Shown: positions 1 through 11,800 of the stretch, piece after piece
How the letters are laid out: each line of letters begins with the position of its first letter
How positions within the stretch are numbered: the stretch's first letter is position 1
NCBI GenBank assembly: GCA_002633005.1
Contig: NMRA01000121.1
Coordinates: 876,849 to 921,939, forward strand
Direction of reading: 5' to 3'
Source of the DNA: Phoronis australis
Lineage: Eukaryota; Phoronida; Phoronidae
Length of the DNA: 45,091 nucleotides
Made by a program: the position numbers and the translations under genes
The notes under the pieces: generated by a model
What the model was told of the DNA's origin: nothing
Seen by the model: the letters and a program-made list of their open reading frames with translations, nothing else
Database searches by the model: none

Positions 1-171
1 CCCCCCAACACTAAAACTGCACACATTTAAATCTTTTTCCATCCGTATAATTTTAATTACCGGGGTTTATTAATAAACTCAACATTTCCCTACGCTCTTA
101 CTGTTTTATTTTTTGCGGCAGCCCAGGGGGGGGGGCCGAGTCCCCTGCTCCCCCCCCCTAAATCCGCCTAT
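1..171. repeat. Poly-C/G-bounded interspersed repeat, copy 1 (cut by window edge)
   Basis: This stretch matches 22199-22378 almost base for base: a C-run, then an AAAACTGCACACATTTAAAT block, an ACCGGGGTT block, TTTATTTTTTGCGGCAGCC, then G-runs and C-runs. The right end reads AAATCCGCCTAT, similar to the ends of the GGGGCGGATCC-type elements at 19748 and 42839. The window starts inside the left C-run, so the left boundary is not visible. No coding capacity is seen. It is probably a non-autonomous DNA element; the family name cannot be given from sequence alone. Confidence 0.7.
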
Positions 172-3100
172 GATCTACCCAATCATTCTACAAACATATA
201 ATAGTCTCTAGATTATTCCAGATTGCATTAATTACTGTCATGCTAGGGTCTTTTAGAAAGTTCCACAATATACTGCAGTAAACAAATTGCATCATCACTA
301 CTGAACTCAGTCTACTAGAAAGTTCCATATTCTGTAGTAAACAAATTACATCATCATTGTACTTAACTCAGGGGTCATGCCAATCAAACTGAATATCAAA
401 ACGAAACAATACAATTAATAATACTGTCAGACTGTATTTTGACAGTCTGGCTGTTATTACCAGCTGATATAGATGTTGTAGCAAGGCCAAGTATAGAATA
501 ATTCTATTTTTGACCATGTGAAAGTTGGTGGTGAAATGGTGAACTAGACGGGTGGTGTTGCACGATTCGATGAGAGTGCATGCACGCGCTGTGAAGGCAC
601 GCCGCGCGCGCGAGACATGGACCACTACATGCCGTCAGAGTAGAGTTTTTGGAGATAAACCGTGCTTCTGTGCTAGGAACGCACCATGGACAAACTAGGC
701 TGCCAAACTCGGGGGATTTTTTAACTTGCCGCCGGCCGCGTAACCAAAGAATTAGAGAAATGACCTAGTGTTCAACATAACAAAATTGTTCTCGTGCATA
801 GATTCAAACGTATCCCTGAACTCATGATATACGATTTTAGTGGAAAGCAATATAAGAAACTTTTTGGTAACTTGAGAATCTCACCCAAGCAACGCTATTT
901 GTGCTGAACGTGCTACTTTCTCATCCACGCTAAGAGGATAATCCCTGTGCATTTTGAAAAAAAATCGAGGTAAAATTGGATTTTTTGAAAAATAAAAAAT
1001 ACGATTTTTTAAAAAAAGCGAACAACAATAAAAACTTTTTTTTTGATTTTTGTCACTTTCAGAGTCATTTCTAATTAGTTAAAGTCCTTCTCTCACGCGT
1101 TGTTAACGCTTATTACGTGGTTAGAGGATGTTATAAGGATCCAAGAAGTACCTACCCCATAACTAATACACGATCCGTACTCGAAAAAAGTTTAAATGAA
1201 CGCGCCACTCACGATTCGCACCCGAAGAACCACCGCCATTTTCAACTTGCCGCGAACCCGGAAGTACAATTCATTCAGGAACCCAGAGAAAACGCTGTCA
1301 GTGCGACTGGAGCAGTGCCTGTACTGTTACCAGCCAGCAAACGGGGATAAAATAATCGACAGCGCGCCTTAATTTTAATAAAACCAAACTACGGACAATT
1401 TTATCGAATTTGCTGAAGAAATGTGGCGAATAAATTTTGACAAATTATTTTGCCAGACTCGGGACCGCAGCCTATCGGACCCGATGCGGATCGAGACCAG
1501 ACACTGGCGAACGGTAAGTGCATGCGGTTGCAAGCTGTTTTGTCGAAGTAAAATGGTCAAATCATATATGCTGCATATATTCAAGGGTAGTTCAGTCACA
1601 CTGCCGCGGCAGACCTTAGTTAGCTTCAGTCACCAGCTACCAGTGAAGACTATCGTCAAAATAGAGCTTGTTCAGTAGTAGGCGTATACAGCTTTGTGCC
1701 AAGGCTACCCTTAGGCCTAACTGGTCGCTGGCCACAGCGCTCGTTCAAACGAGGTTTATTTAGAACTTGGGTACTTCTGGCGAACTGTGCAAAGTTGTTG
1801 GCTTTCAATAGACTTTGTATGAGCGCACCAAGCCTAAAAGAATGGGGGGCTGGAATTTTTGGGAATGTGTATCTTTTACTATAAGATTCAGTGGGTATGT
1901 TCAGAGCTATGAACTGCAGACTCTAAATTTTGGTACTTCCTGTCTTCTAGTGGAATATTGTCTCATATTTTACTTTTTTCGGAATTCGTGCTTCTGTGAC
2001 TGAGGCAGACCTTTTTCCAATTCTCCAAAAAGGGGGCTCGTTCGAGCACATAAATATGACAAGTCCAATACAACATGTTATCATTTTTTATTCATTAACC
2101 CAAAATGATTGAAACTTTTAACATAATAAGTAACTTAAAATGCACAATACTTCACAATATTTAGCATTACAAACACTATTCAACAGCAACAGTTTCCATG
2201 ATATGAAAGTGGACATACAGGTAACTATTACCATGGTGACGGAATAGTGTTTCCTTACACCAGAATTTGACAAACATCATTTAAAAAATATGAAGTTGCA
2301 ATGAACAAGAATTAGAGTCTTGAAGCTTCACAATCCAACATAGCTTATTCCTCAAATTAAGATTATTCATATTGTTGACTTGATAACCTGAATTAAGAAG
2401 CAATAAGTTACAAAACATGACTTGTAAGCAATTGAGACTTAAAATTTAGAAAAATATGAATCTTTTTGTGAACAGCAGTTGACAGTCAAACAAAAAACTA
2501 TTTCAAAATTATTTCAACTATTTTTTAGCTTAGTGTAAGATAACCTGATTGGGAGATTTACAGTAAAGTAATTCGAATACATCTTATATTTTGCACAAAA
2601 AACACGAAAATTGAACAAAGTTTCTTTTTTGTAGCAACGTTTTTCAAAATGTATCAACGTTAAATCTTCACAAATTACAAAGTAGCCGATTGAACATGCC
2701 TTTCAGTTCAGCAAAAGTCGCCATGTTGTCGGTGCCGCCAGAAATGAGACGAAGTCCAACGGGAATTGTGAGCACATTTATCACTTAATGAGTAACAACT
2801 GCGAGGCTGAAATTTGGTGAAATCTGATAAATCGTGCAGAATAGTAAGTAAAGATATGTTTAACTAAATTTCACCGTAATTTGTTGGCGAAAACAATTTA
2901 CACAAAGTTTTAAACTCGTAACTTATCCCGCTGTCCTCCAATATGGCCAACGCGATCCAAATTTCGCCACAAAACTTGCAATAACTTTACACTGCTTGCC
3001 CCGATTTTGATACTTTTTCGATTTTTACTGAGTAGAATGCACTATCTTTCCGATGATAGCAAAGTACTTTTTCAAAACCAGAAAAAAAATAAAACCGAAA

Positions 3101-4044
3101 AAAATAAGTTCGCCCCATATTGGTTCCTAGGTTCGACGGCCTACGTAAGGAAGGTAAACACCAATGCTATTTTAACATACTAAGTACGCGTAACATTCCA
3201 AACAACATCATCGACCACTAACTACAAACTATAAATACACTACATATGCAAACGAATCACGAGATATTACTAACAAAACAAAATAATGAAGACTTTTCGA
3301 GCAAGCGATAGCACATTCAGTTACAAGGAAAAAATGGTGGCTTTCAGGACTAGTTCCTGAACTGATGAGCCGGAAATGTGGGTACGGAAATAACCGATGA
3401 CAAACGGTAATCATACGCTCAGAGAGAAGGGTCAAATACTGTTCAAAAATCGCTTTTGGCAAGAAAGGCGAAAAGAATATAAAGAAAGGTTATCGAAAAC
3501 AAGATTTTATATAGTAAGTATTTTCGGATACTGGAACCACATGGGCAGTTTGAGAGAAGGACTTTAAAAAACCCTTTATAGATAGGAACCTGGAGATTTG
3601 ACCAGTGTATACATCTACCTTAATACCGCAAGTAAACAAATCCTAACGGGAAGAAATTTATATTACTGCAATGACAAGGCATGAAATGAAACGGCTTTTT
3701 AGAAGTGTTCATAGTTCTGGTTGCATAAAATATATCTCCCATCATTTGGTTTGGCTTAGACTACAAAAAATAGAATTCGTGGTGATTTTTTAAACTTTAT
3801 AATCAACTTCGGACATGTGTGAGAACACACATGGTATAACTGATTTTTGATTGCAGTATTGCACTAGGGAAGGTTGTGTGTATTTGAATGTAGTTGTAGG
3901 ATATTTCCATTCTAGTATACTGACGATAGTATTTTTCTAAGTCAAAACGTCTCTGGTGTGAAAGTATTGTTATATGCTTATGAGCGCCTTGTGTGTTTAC
4001 TCTCCAGTTAAACTACAAAAAGTACTATTTGTTTTAGATACGTG
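172..4044. other. Intergenic, no supported gene
   Basis: There is no conserved coding block on either strand; the open frames are short and of arbitrary composition. The stretch is AT-rich with A/T homopolymers near 950-1045. A short block ending in a strong donor (ACG|GTAAGT, exon end 1513) follows an ATG at 1421, but no downstream partner exon or recognisable protein supports it. Nothing else is identifiable. Confidence 0.6.
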
Positions 4045-5225
4045 CTGTCTGGAATGAGGCATCTCCGTAAATTTAATAAAGACCAAGTGGTGTTTAGAGA
4101 CGGAGGTCCCCTGAAAAATTACGAGATGGTATTTTGGAGGTGAAAAACTTGAAGTGGTTTCCAGTTACAAGTATCTTGGTGTTGCATTCACGCCAAAGTT
4201 ATTGTGGGCTAGAGCTACTCAGACCCTGTCAGCTCAAGTCATGAAGGTCGCCATTACAATAGACAAGCTACAAGGAAGCTTGACCATGTTTCAACCGCGT
4301 GTGACTTTTGAGTTACTTGATAAATGGTTTCCTTGTGATATGGAGCCGAAATTTGGAGCTTACAAGAATACAACTGGTTAGAAAACGTGCATATTAAATT
4401 TTGTAAGTTTGTGTTGGGTGTAGCTAATTCATGCTAAAACAACTGTACTGAACGAATGTGGTCGGTTGCCGTTATTTACCAAGTACTATGATGCCGTGAA
4501 CAAGTATTGGTAGAAACTTCTCAAAATGCCTCATCGTCGTAGGGCAGCTTACGACAATTTGCATGACTTAGATCAAAATGGTGGGCACTCCCGAAATTGC
4601 GCCACATCAGTTAGAATTATATTGCCAAATTATGGATTCCAAGAAGTTTGGTTAAATCAAGGCGTTGTGTGTGAAAATACTTTTCTCCTAATTTTTAGAC
4701 TGCGAATAAGGGATTGTTATTTGCAAGGATGGAGACAAAGCGTTGAGAGTAATCATAAACTGTGTTTTCATAGTCAATTTAAAAAAGAATTCAAATTGGA
4801 TTTTTTTAAAGTTTGAATATACCCCGTGCACAAATCATTTCCACGGCACGTTTTTGTTGTTCCATCCACAGTCTCATGATTGAAGCACGCAGGTACTTGA
4901 GTTTGGATAGGGCAAACAGAGTGTGTCCCTTCTGCCCCAATGTTGTTGAATACGAATATCATTTCCTTCTAAGCTGAGATAAATATTCTGAATTGAGAGA
5001 AAATTATTTTGAAGTGTATTACTGGAATTTTCCATCTTTAACAATTTCAATAGATTAATGTCAACAAGTGATGATGCTAAAATAGTTAACCTATGTAAAT
5101 GTGTGTATTTTATACTTTTCGATTCAGTAATAGCTTTCTGCCCTCTTAAGTAGTGTTACATGATGTTCGTTTGTGCTATGGGCCTATGGCCTTCATTACA
5201 GAAATAGATTGATTGATTATATAAA
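4045..5225 (+). pseudogene. Degenerate non-LTR retrotransposon (LINE), 3' part of reverse transcriptase
   Basis: Translation across several frames and stops gives the C-terminal part of a LINE polyprotein. It shows a block ending YKYLGVAFTPKLLW at about 4154-4215, then KFCKFVLGVAN near 4395-4425, MPHRRRAAYDNLHDLDQNG at 4526-4582, YGFQEVWLNQGV near 4632-4670, and a CPFCPN..VVEYEYHFLL zinc-binding-like stretch near 4927-4972. The palm catalytic region and all the 5' part are missing. Stops and frameshifts break it throughout, so it is dead. The 3' end is an ATTGATTGATT simple tail near 5207-5218, as is typical of such elements. Clade assignment is not attempted. Confidence 0.8.
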
Positions 5226-5625
5226 ATAAAACTTTTTTAAAGGCTCATGTGTCTTGTATGTACTGAAAGCGTAATAAACTAAGCAAAACTCGTTTGGATA
5301 CCGGTCACAATTCCTGAGATATTCATAAGAATGAACCTTGGGTTTAAGTGACTTATTTGTGCACTTTTTTTTCTTGTTCTTTTTTCTTTACTCGCTGTCT
5401 CAATCTTTGGACTACGAATTTACCCTCTTTGTTGCATCAATTCGTGTCTGAGAATATAACCTGTGATGGTAACAGTTGACACATCAGATGTGTCAGTGAG
5501 CGTATTTGATAAACAAACATAATGGGGACGCATTGTAAACCAATAACCATTACTGGCAATCACAAGAGATGTCTAGTTGCCAGGTGGGAGGTACTAAAAT
5601 CTATGGGAACTGGGTGCGACTTTTA

Positions 5626-5712
5626 CGCCATCTTTTATCGCCGACAGAATACTGAACAATTCTCCAAAATTCTCGCTGTTGTCGAGATACTCGTCCACTC
5701 GGCAAAATGGCG
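5626..5712 (+). promoter_or_regulatory. COX5B proximal promoter with two YY1/Pho-type motifs
   Basis: CGCCATCTT at 5626-5634 is the reverse complement of AAGATGGCG, the YY1/Pho consensus. AAAATGGCG at 5704-5712 overlaps the COX5B start codon in the opposite sense. Mammalian COX5B is a known YY1 target and YY1 motifs commonly lie just downstream of start sites, so a conserved role is plausible. The transcription start is not determined; no TATA box is evident in the preceding 100 bp. Confidence 0.35.
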
Positions 5713-5824
5713 TCTTTGTTAACTCGCACCGTCGCAGGATTAGCTCGAAGAACAACCTTAGTTTACTGTTCAAGACTGGGTTCTACTGGTGCTGTACAAA
5801 CAGATCCACAAAAAGGAAAAGCTG
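5707..5824 (+). CDS. COX5B: COX5B exon 1: mitochondrial presequence
   Basis: Encodes residues 1-39 plus one base of codon 40. It starts MASLLTRTVAGLARRTTL, a basic amphipathic targeting sequence, and ends at GCTG|GTTAGT. The following intron is about 4.9 kb, the longest of the gene. Confidence 0.9.
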
Positions 5825-8800
5825 GTTAGTAGAGTAGTGATTAGCATTCAGGCCGTCACTGTCAGTTATATTTCAAAATTAAATAGTTACTATTGGCACA
5901 TTCCTCCGCGTGGGGCTCGCCATGGTTCAGGACACTCGGGTCACGTTCGAACAGTCAGCAGGGTCAGTGTCCTAGTTATGTTAGTTCGCATAATTGAAAG
6001 AATTTTGAAGGAATTAGTAAATTTATCCCACAGTCATCAAGTGTTGTCCTTGGTTTATCTCTGCACCAATTCCGAAAGTTGTAAGAGCATCTGATCGATA
6101 TCTGAATTACCGAATGAATTTTGCCAATTTTGGTAGTTTCTGCGTCATATCTGCCTGACCTAGTTACTAGTATGTGCCCTAGATAAACTATGAAGTTTAA
6201 TAATTAAATAATTCTTTACAAACCAAAAAATCTGTGGTTATTCATAGTGATCAACAGCATTGTCTACATTCTGCTTGACTAATAAATAGTACTGTCAGAG
6301 GTCCTAAAGTCGTGAGTGCCCAAAGTCGTGAACGATCTTATTTCCTCTTCTGCGCGGTCCTGCGACATCTGGCGTTGAAGTTTCCAGCGTTCGTCTGCTT
6401 ACGAACGTCAAACGAATACTCGGACGTGTTCGTATTCACAATATAATAACAAACAGTGAGTGAGTGGCTTCTTTTTCCAAATGTATCTTAAAAACAGCAT
6501 ATTTCACTAATTCACTTTTTTGTGCATTTTTGGGATATATTTTCGAAAATATTTATCTTTCAGATTTACTCAAACACGCGCTCCAGGGGTAGCTTGAACA
6601 ATGTATCAAAATGTCCCAGGGTCGATCAAGTTTTGTAAGGCCAAAACAATAAAATACAGAGCGATAATTGATGCTGAGTTCTTAGCGTTTTACGTGAACA
6701 ACCTCATTGAAAACGTCTGTGCACATCAAAGTTGGGTGCAAAACATATAACAATTTATTTCAATTGAAACTGAATTAATAAACAATGCGATGCATTTTTA
6801 TGTCATCTAGAGTAACTGTAAGCACTGTAGTTGACTTGTGTGGTCATACTTCGTGCAATTCCGTATAAACGAAACGTTCACGACTTTAGGGCCTCATTCA
6901 AAATGGCCGGCGATATCAGCGACTGTTTTAAAACTCTGCTTACGGATACAAACAAGGATTAAGATTGTCAAAACACATATATTTGTGAAGGCTGATATAT
7001 GTCGATGACATCACATGAACAGTTGCAAACAGACATTGGGTAGTATGACAATAAACTGCTTATTATGCTTATATTCACGACTTAAGGTCACCGGTGTATA
7101 ACACCATAGCATAGTGCACTCATTGCCTCAACTTTTTGGTCAAATATGAAATATGGACCCTATTCCCCTATTTAAAATCACCCAAAATTTCCTGTTCGGG
7201 CTCAAAAATTCCCTTGCAATGATTGAAAAAATCACTCAAGGTTAGAATCGCTCGTACAAAACATCATTTATGTCTACTTGAGGCATTGCTAGGTGCCAAC
7301 CGGTGGGGGGATTGGTGGTGATGGGAGAGGGAATTTTTCCTTCAACACGTTCGTCCAAAAAAATTCCCCTCAGAATGTACAGGCAGCATTCCCCTCAAGT
7401 GAACGAGGGTCCTGCACCAAGAATAGTGATGACAATGCACATCAATGTTAAACAACTGGTGACTTGTGTGTTAATTGGGGCTCACTCTGTACAGTGCACC
7501 GTAGGGCAAACAAAATGTTTTATTATCAATACGAAGCTCTATTTGACGACCTGCAGGTCGCCAATGCAACCTCAGATTGTGTTTAGTGACCTGGGAAACA
7601 TTCCAAGTTGCCACGAAGTTGCCAGTGCGAGTATCAAAGTCAAACTATAATTCCCTCGATCTACATTCGTTTCAAAGTTCGTGTTTACTTCCAAACTTTT
7701 CCTAGATTTATTACTTTTGATTCACAATTGTTCCATTTATTTCATTTGGCATCGTGCTTAAATTATAATAGGAAATAAACAGACAGAAGTCTGAATTTAC
7801 CGGCAAAAATTTGGCAAGTTCGGTGAAATTCACGCCACCAGCCCATGTGGTCGTTTGCATTATATCTTCGTTCGTTGGCAGGAGGAATTGAGTTAGAGAA
7901 TGAAGGTACACCTACATTTAGGCATTTATGGAGGAAATTGGTCGACGAACTTCAGAATCCATTTTGCCTGGTCACCAAATGTGATTAAGCTTTGAGCGCT
8001 GCAATAGTCCGTGTAATTTTACTACTTTTAATTAGTGCTCTGAATTTTGTACATCATCAGAAAGAAGTAGAAATTTTCTGTCAGCTGGAACACTAGCAGT
8101 GGCTTACAAATGTTGTGTTGTAGGTTTAGTTTGTCATCTAGAACTGGCACATTGACTGTAGCATTGAATCATGTACAAACAGAACCTTGACCTTGTCCTG
8201 AATTACTGAACATTTTTGTGTGATCAGTACACTGTTTATTTTCTGACTGTTTTTCGCCCATCTGGTTTTAACTTCCATGTAATTGTGCTACCATCATCAT
8301 TGGGTCTTGTTCGAGTTCCGTATGACTGCTGACTCGGTTTGGACAGTTACAAAAATTCAGTTCCAATTACTGCTAGTCCAAGCTGCGTCGTGTTTTTTAC
8401 TGATATTTTAACGAGTCAGGGTTTTGATATATTAATTCTTTTACTGTTTTAGTAAAATGATTCTTGTATTTTTCAAAATGTCCTCATACTTTAATAGATT
8501 GGAACGCTGTTAATTGGGATGCAAAAGTTGAGCAAACTCAACGTTATAAAGTCAGATATGAAAGTCAAGCAAACTCAAAAAACACGCTGAAAGTCGGATT
8601 CTTTGGACAATAAAAAAGTTATATCGTAGCGCAGAAAGAAAGTATGTGGGCGACCCAAAATTATTTCGTATCCACATTTGAAGATAGGCCTTTTCCTTTG
8701 TGACAAAAGACTCGAGTTCTAGGCAAGACATTGGTATGGCAGTAGCCGAACAGTGGGCATTGGGGGCAAGCCTCGATTTGGCAACCAACGCTACTTTAGA

Positions 8801-11800
8801 TTTTGTTTGGTGACCTTGTAAAAATCCCAGGTTGCCATGAAGACGGCGTGCACACATCCGAGCATGAGCTCAAGGCACTACAAGAGGTAAAAGTTAAAAC
8901 CGTAAGGGCCTATTCATGAAAGCTGAGGAACTGTCCCGCCTGGCCAAATCTGGCATCATCTCGTTCTGTAGAACTTCTACTGTTCGATTGGTTTCTCATT
9001 CATTCCTGAGCTATGTGATTTTGTGTTTAGGCACACGAGAAAGATTTTCTAGCCTTTATCATGATCTGAAATGAGGCGCAGGTAAGACGTGAGTAGGCCT
9101 GAAATGGTAAAGCATGGCTAGCTTCTGTTAGGTTAACAAAACAAAAACTCGTCCAAAGGTGCTAAATTAAAAAATGTACAACTTATTAACTGAGGGTCCA
9201 TGAGATGCCTTGTCACATGAGACAGGCATTTGCACCATGATTATCTAGTTGAATAAAGTTTTGAGCTGAATTCTGCTCTTTTGACAGGTAATCTCTTAAC
9301 CATTCTGAAAAAAACGAAATTGAATAAAGAAGCTGGACCGCGGATCACAAACCCAACCAAGAATTTTCAGCCTTTTCTCCCTCTGAGGCAAAATCAAATA
9401 AATTACAGAGGTGCTGTAATTTATGCACGCGCTTGGGTCAAAGGAACTACCATGTAAAGCTAGTCATGCCTATTGAAAAAAGCGCAAGATATTGGCCCTT
9501 CAATTAGAACATAAATGTTTTGATTTTCAACTTTTTTAATGCATTGCTGCTTGTACAAGAAGAAAAATTCATATTGTAGAAATATGACCATTGACGAAAT
9601 TTTGGAATAGTTGTATTTTAAGTGTGTCAAAATAACATTCCTTTTTCAATTTACATGACAGACTGTAAATCTTTTTATTGCCTGTTGGCCATTTGTCATG
9701 CTCTACTCCTACGTGATAAAGATGGCCTAGAAAACAGCTGCAGCTGAAGTGATGTAATTTCTGGGGTATTCACTCTTGAGTCACTTGAGTCCAATGTCCA
9801 CGTTTTTCATTTCACTTTCATATTCACTTTCCTTTAACCACCCTGGTAAATTTGCAGTTTCCATGAACTTCTGTCAGCAGTGATGTGATTTAAATTCTTT
9901 TATGCTATAGTGTCTGGCATCATGTAAGCGTTATTGAGGCAGTTTATGATCTAATAAAAATTTGAAGCTGTGAGGATTTATTTCCTGGTTCTTATTATAA
10001 TGGGGCTGGCTCAGTGTAAACGGGTCAAACTTAATGTGGGTAGAAATGCTTTGATTTGTTGAACAAATAAGTGGACGCAGGCCACTGAACTTGTAGGAGT
10101 GTGTTAGACGTGGAAGTTATCGCGTTTCTTTTTGTCTGCTCTATTGTGATAAAATTTCCTTTGGTAGGCTGTGAAATTTAGGACATAACAGTGACATTCT
10201 TATGTGAACATTGGTGGAAATAACCCCGTGTAGTTTTCGGACAAATTTTTACTTCGAAATTTGGCTATTTTTTTGTCCAAAAGTGCTAAAATTTCACCAT
10301 ACCCCATAACTGTACTTAGTTTTTAGTCATTGCAGTACTGGATCGAAACGTTTACCATAAATTTCTTGTTTGAGTAATGCTGTTGAGCTGTTTAGCTCTT
10401 ATTTCGTCAATGCTTCATTGACAGATGGTGATGGACATCCAACTGCATTGATGGTCTGCTAAATTTTAGCTGACCATTTCTAACACTAAGAAACACATAG
10501 TTCAAGGTCAATGCCCTTCTGTGTCTAAAAACAAACTCTTGTGCTGTAGAGCTGCTAAAACAGTCAGAGGGTCATTTTTGCTGACCTTGTTTCTTGTTTC
10601 CATGCATTGTGAAGTTGTGGTTGTATATTTTTTCCTGTTAAATATAGTGTATGAAAATAAATGAGACAAAAAGTGGTTGTTTTTACGTAGCAGTCTGCAT
10701 AGGTTTGTGTCATTAGCAAGTGTTTAGCATCTTCTTGACCTATTTAACGGTGTCAATTTTCTTTTTCAGCCTCTGACCAAGTCACAATGCCTGATACTCT
10801 TGGCCATGCTGTCGGTCCAGAACGATTTGAACTTTTAGCCCAGCTTCATGGTAATGAGGTCAGTACATATCTCTCCCTGGTAGCCAGTTGTCATTGTTGG
10901 TGATAGAACTAATCTCCAACGTGACAAATGTACCTGTAAATCGATATCTATATCGTTTAATGGGGTTAAGAAGAGATTTTCTCAGAGCATGATAACACTT
11001 TATAGACCAACAAAAAGAAGAAATTTTGAATTTTATTATAGGTGGGTCATTATCACATTTTTGCAGTCTGAAAACCAACACATTGACCTAGTGGACATGT
11101 CAGTAATTGTTTTATTGCATCTAGATTTTTATATGTGGGCGCATTATGCTGTCACCCCTGTCCGTTCGGTGTCTGCTGCTCTATCTCCTAAACCCTTCAA
11201 TGTATGTTCATGAAAATTTGCATTGTCCTGTCTTCCATTCTTGGATGGGACAGCATGGGCGAACTTTCAGATGGATCCGACTACCAGTGGACCCTCTAGT
11301 GACAATTTAAGTTTTTTACGTTAACCTCTGTATGTTCAAAGGTCGGATTGTCATAAAATATGGGAGATAGGCATCTATTGGTGAGATGATGCTATCCTCG
11401 CGTTATCGGATGGATTCAAGGTATTCTGCCTTATGTAGCGGCCATTTTTACTATTTTTAGTCTGTTTTTGGCATCCACCCTTCTATCAACCAAACCACTC
11501 TAAGGATGATTGAAAATTGGCATAAATGTTCCTACTACAGCAGTGCTCCCTAGTGGCAATTTTGTTTTTTACGTTTGCGTCTGTAACTTGAGAGTTTCTT
11601 GATGCTTTTTCATGAAATCGGGCAGCACCTTTAATTTTTGTGGTGGATTTGATGTACCGTAACAGTATTTTGCACCAACTTGTGGCCATTTTAATTATTT
11701 TTGGTCTGTTTTTCATCGTCTGCTTTTGTATCTGCCAATTGCCAAGCCGCTCAGAAGTTCATTATGAAAATTGGCAGATGTGTTTCTACTGATAAGAGCA

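Larger units (their letters stand above)
5825..10769 (+). other. COX5B intron 1
   Basis: Donor GTTAGT, acceptor CTTTTTCAG. It contains the terminal-inverted-repeat element at 6298-6895 and two copies of a roughly 75-bp repeat (7554-7630 and 8778-8855). Apart from these I see no gene, RNA gene or conserved block. The 9000-10700 part is plain AT-rich sequence. Confidence 0.85.

Noticed and set aside
1421-1513. ATG followed by 31 codons and a strong donor ACG|GTAAGT
   Set aside because: No downstream acceptor exon with compatible frame and no recognisable peptide; could be a leader exon of an unknown transcript but unsupported.
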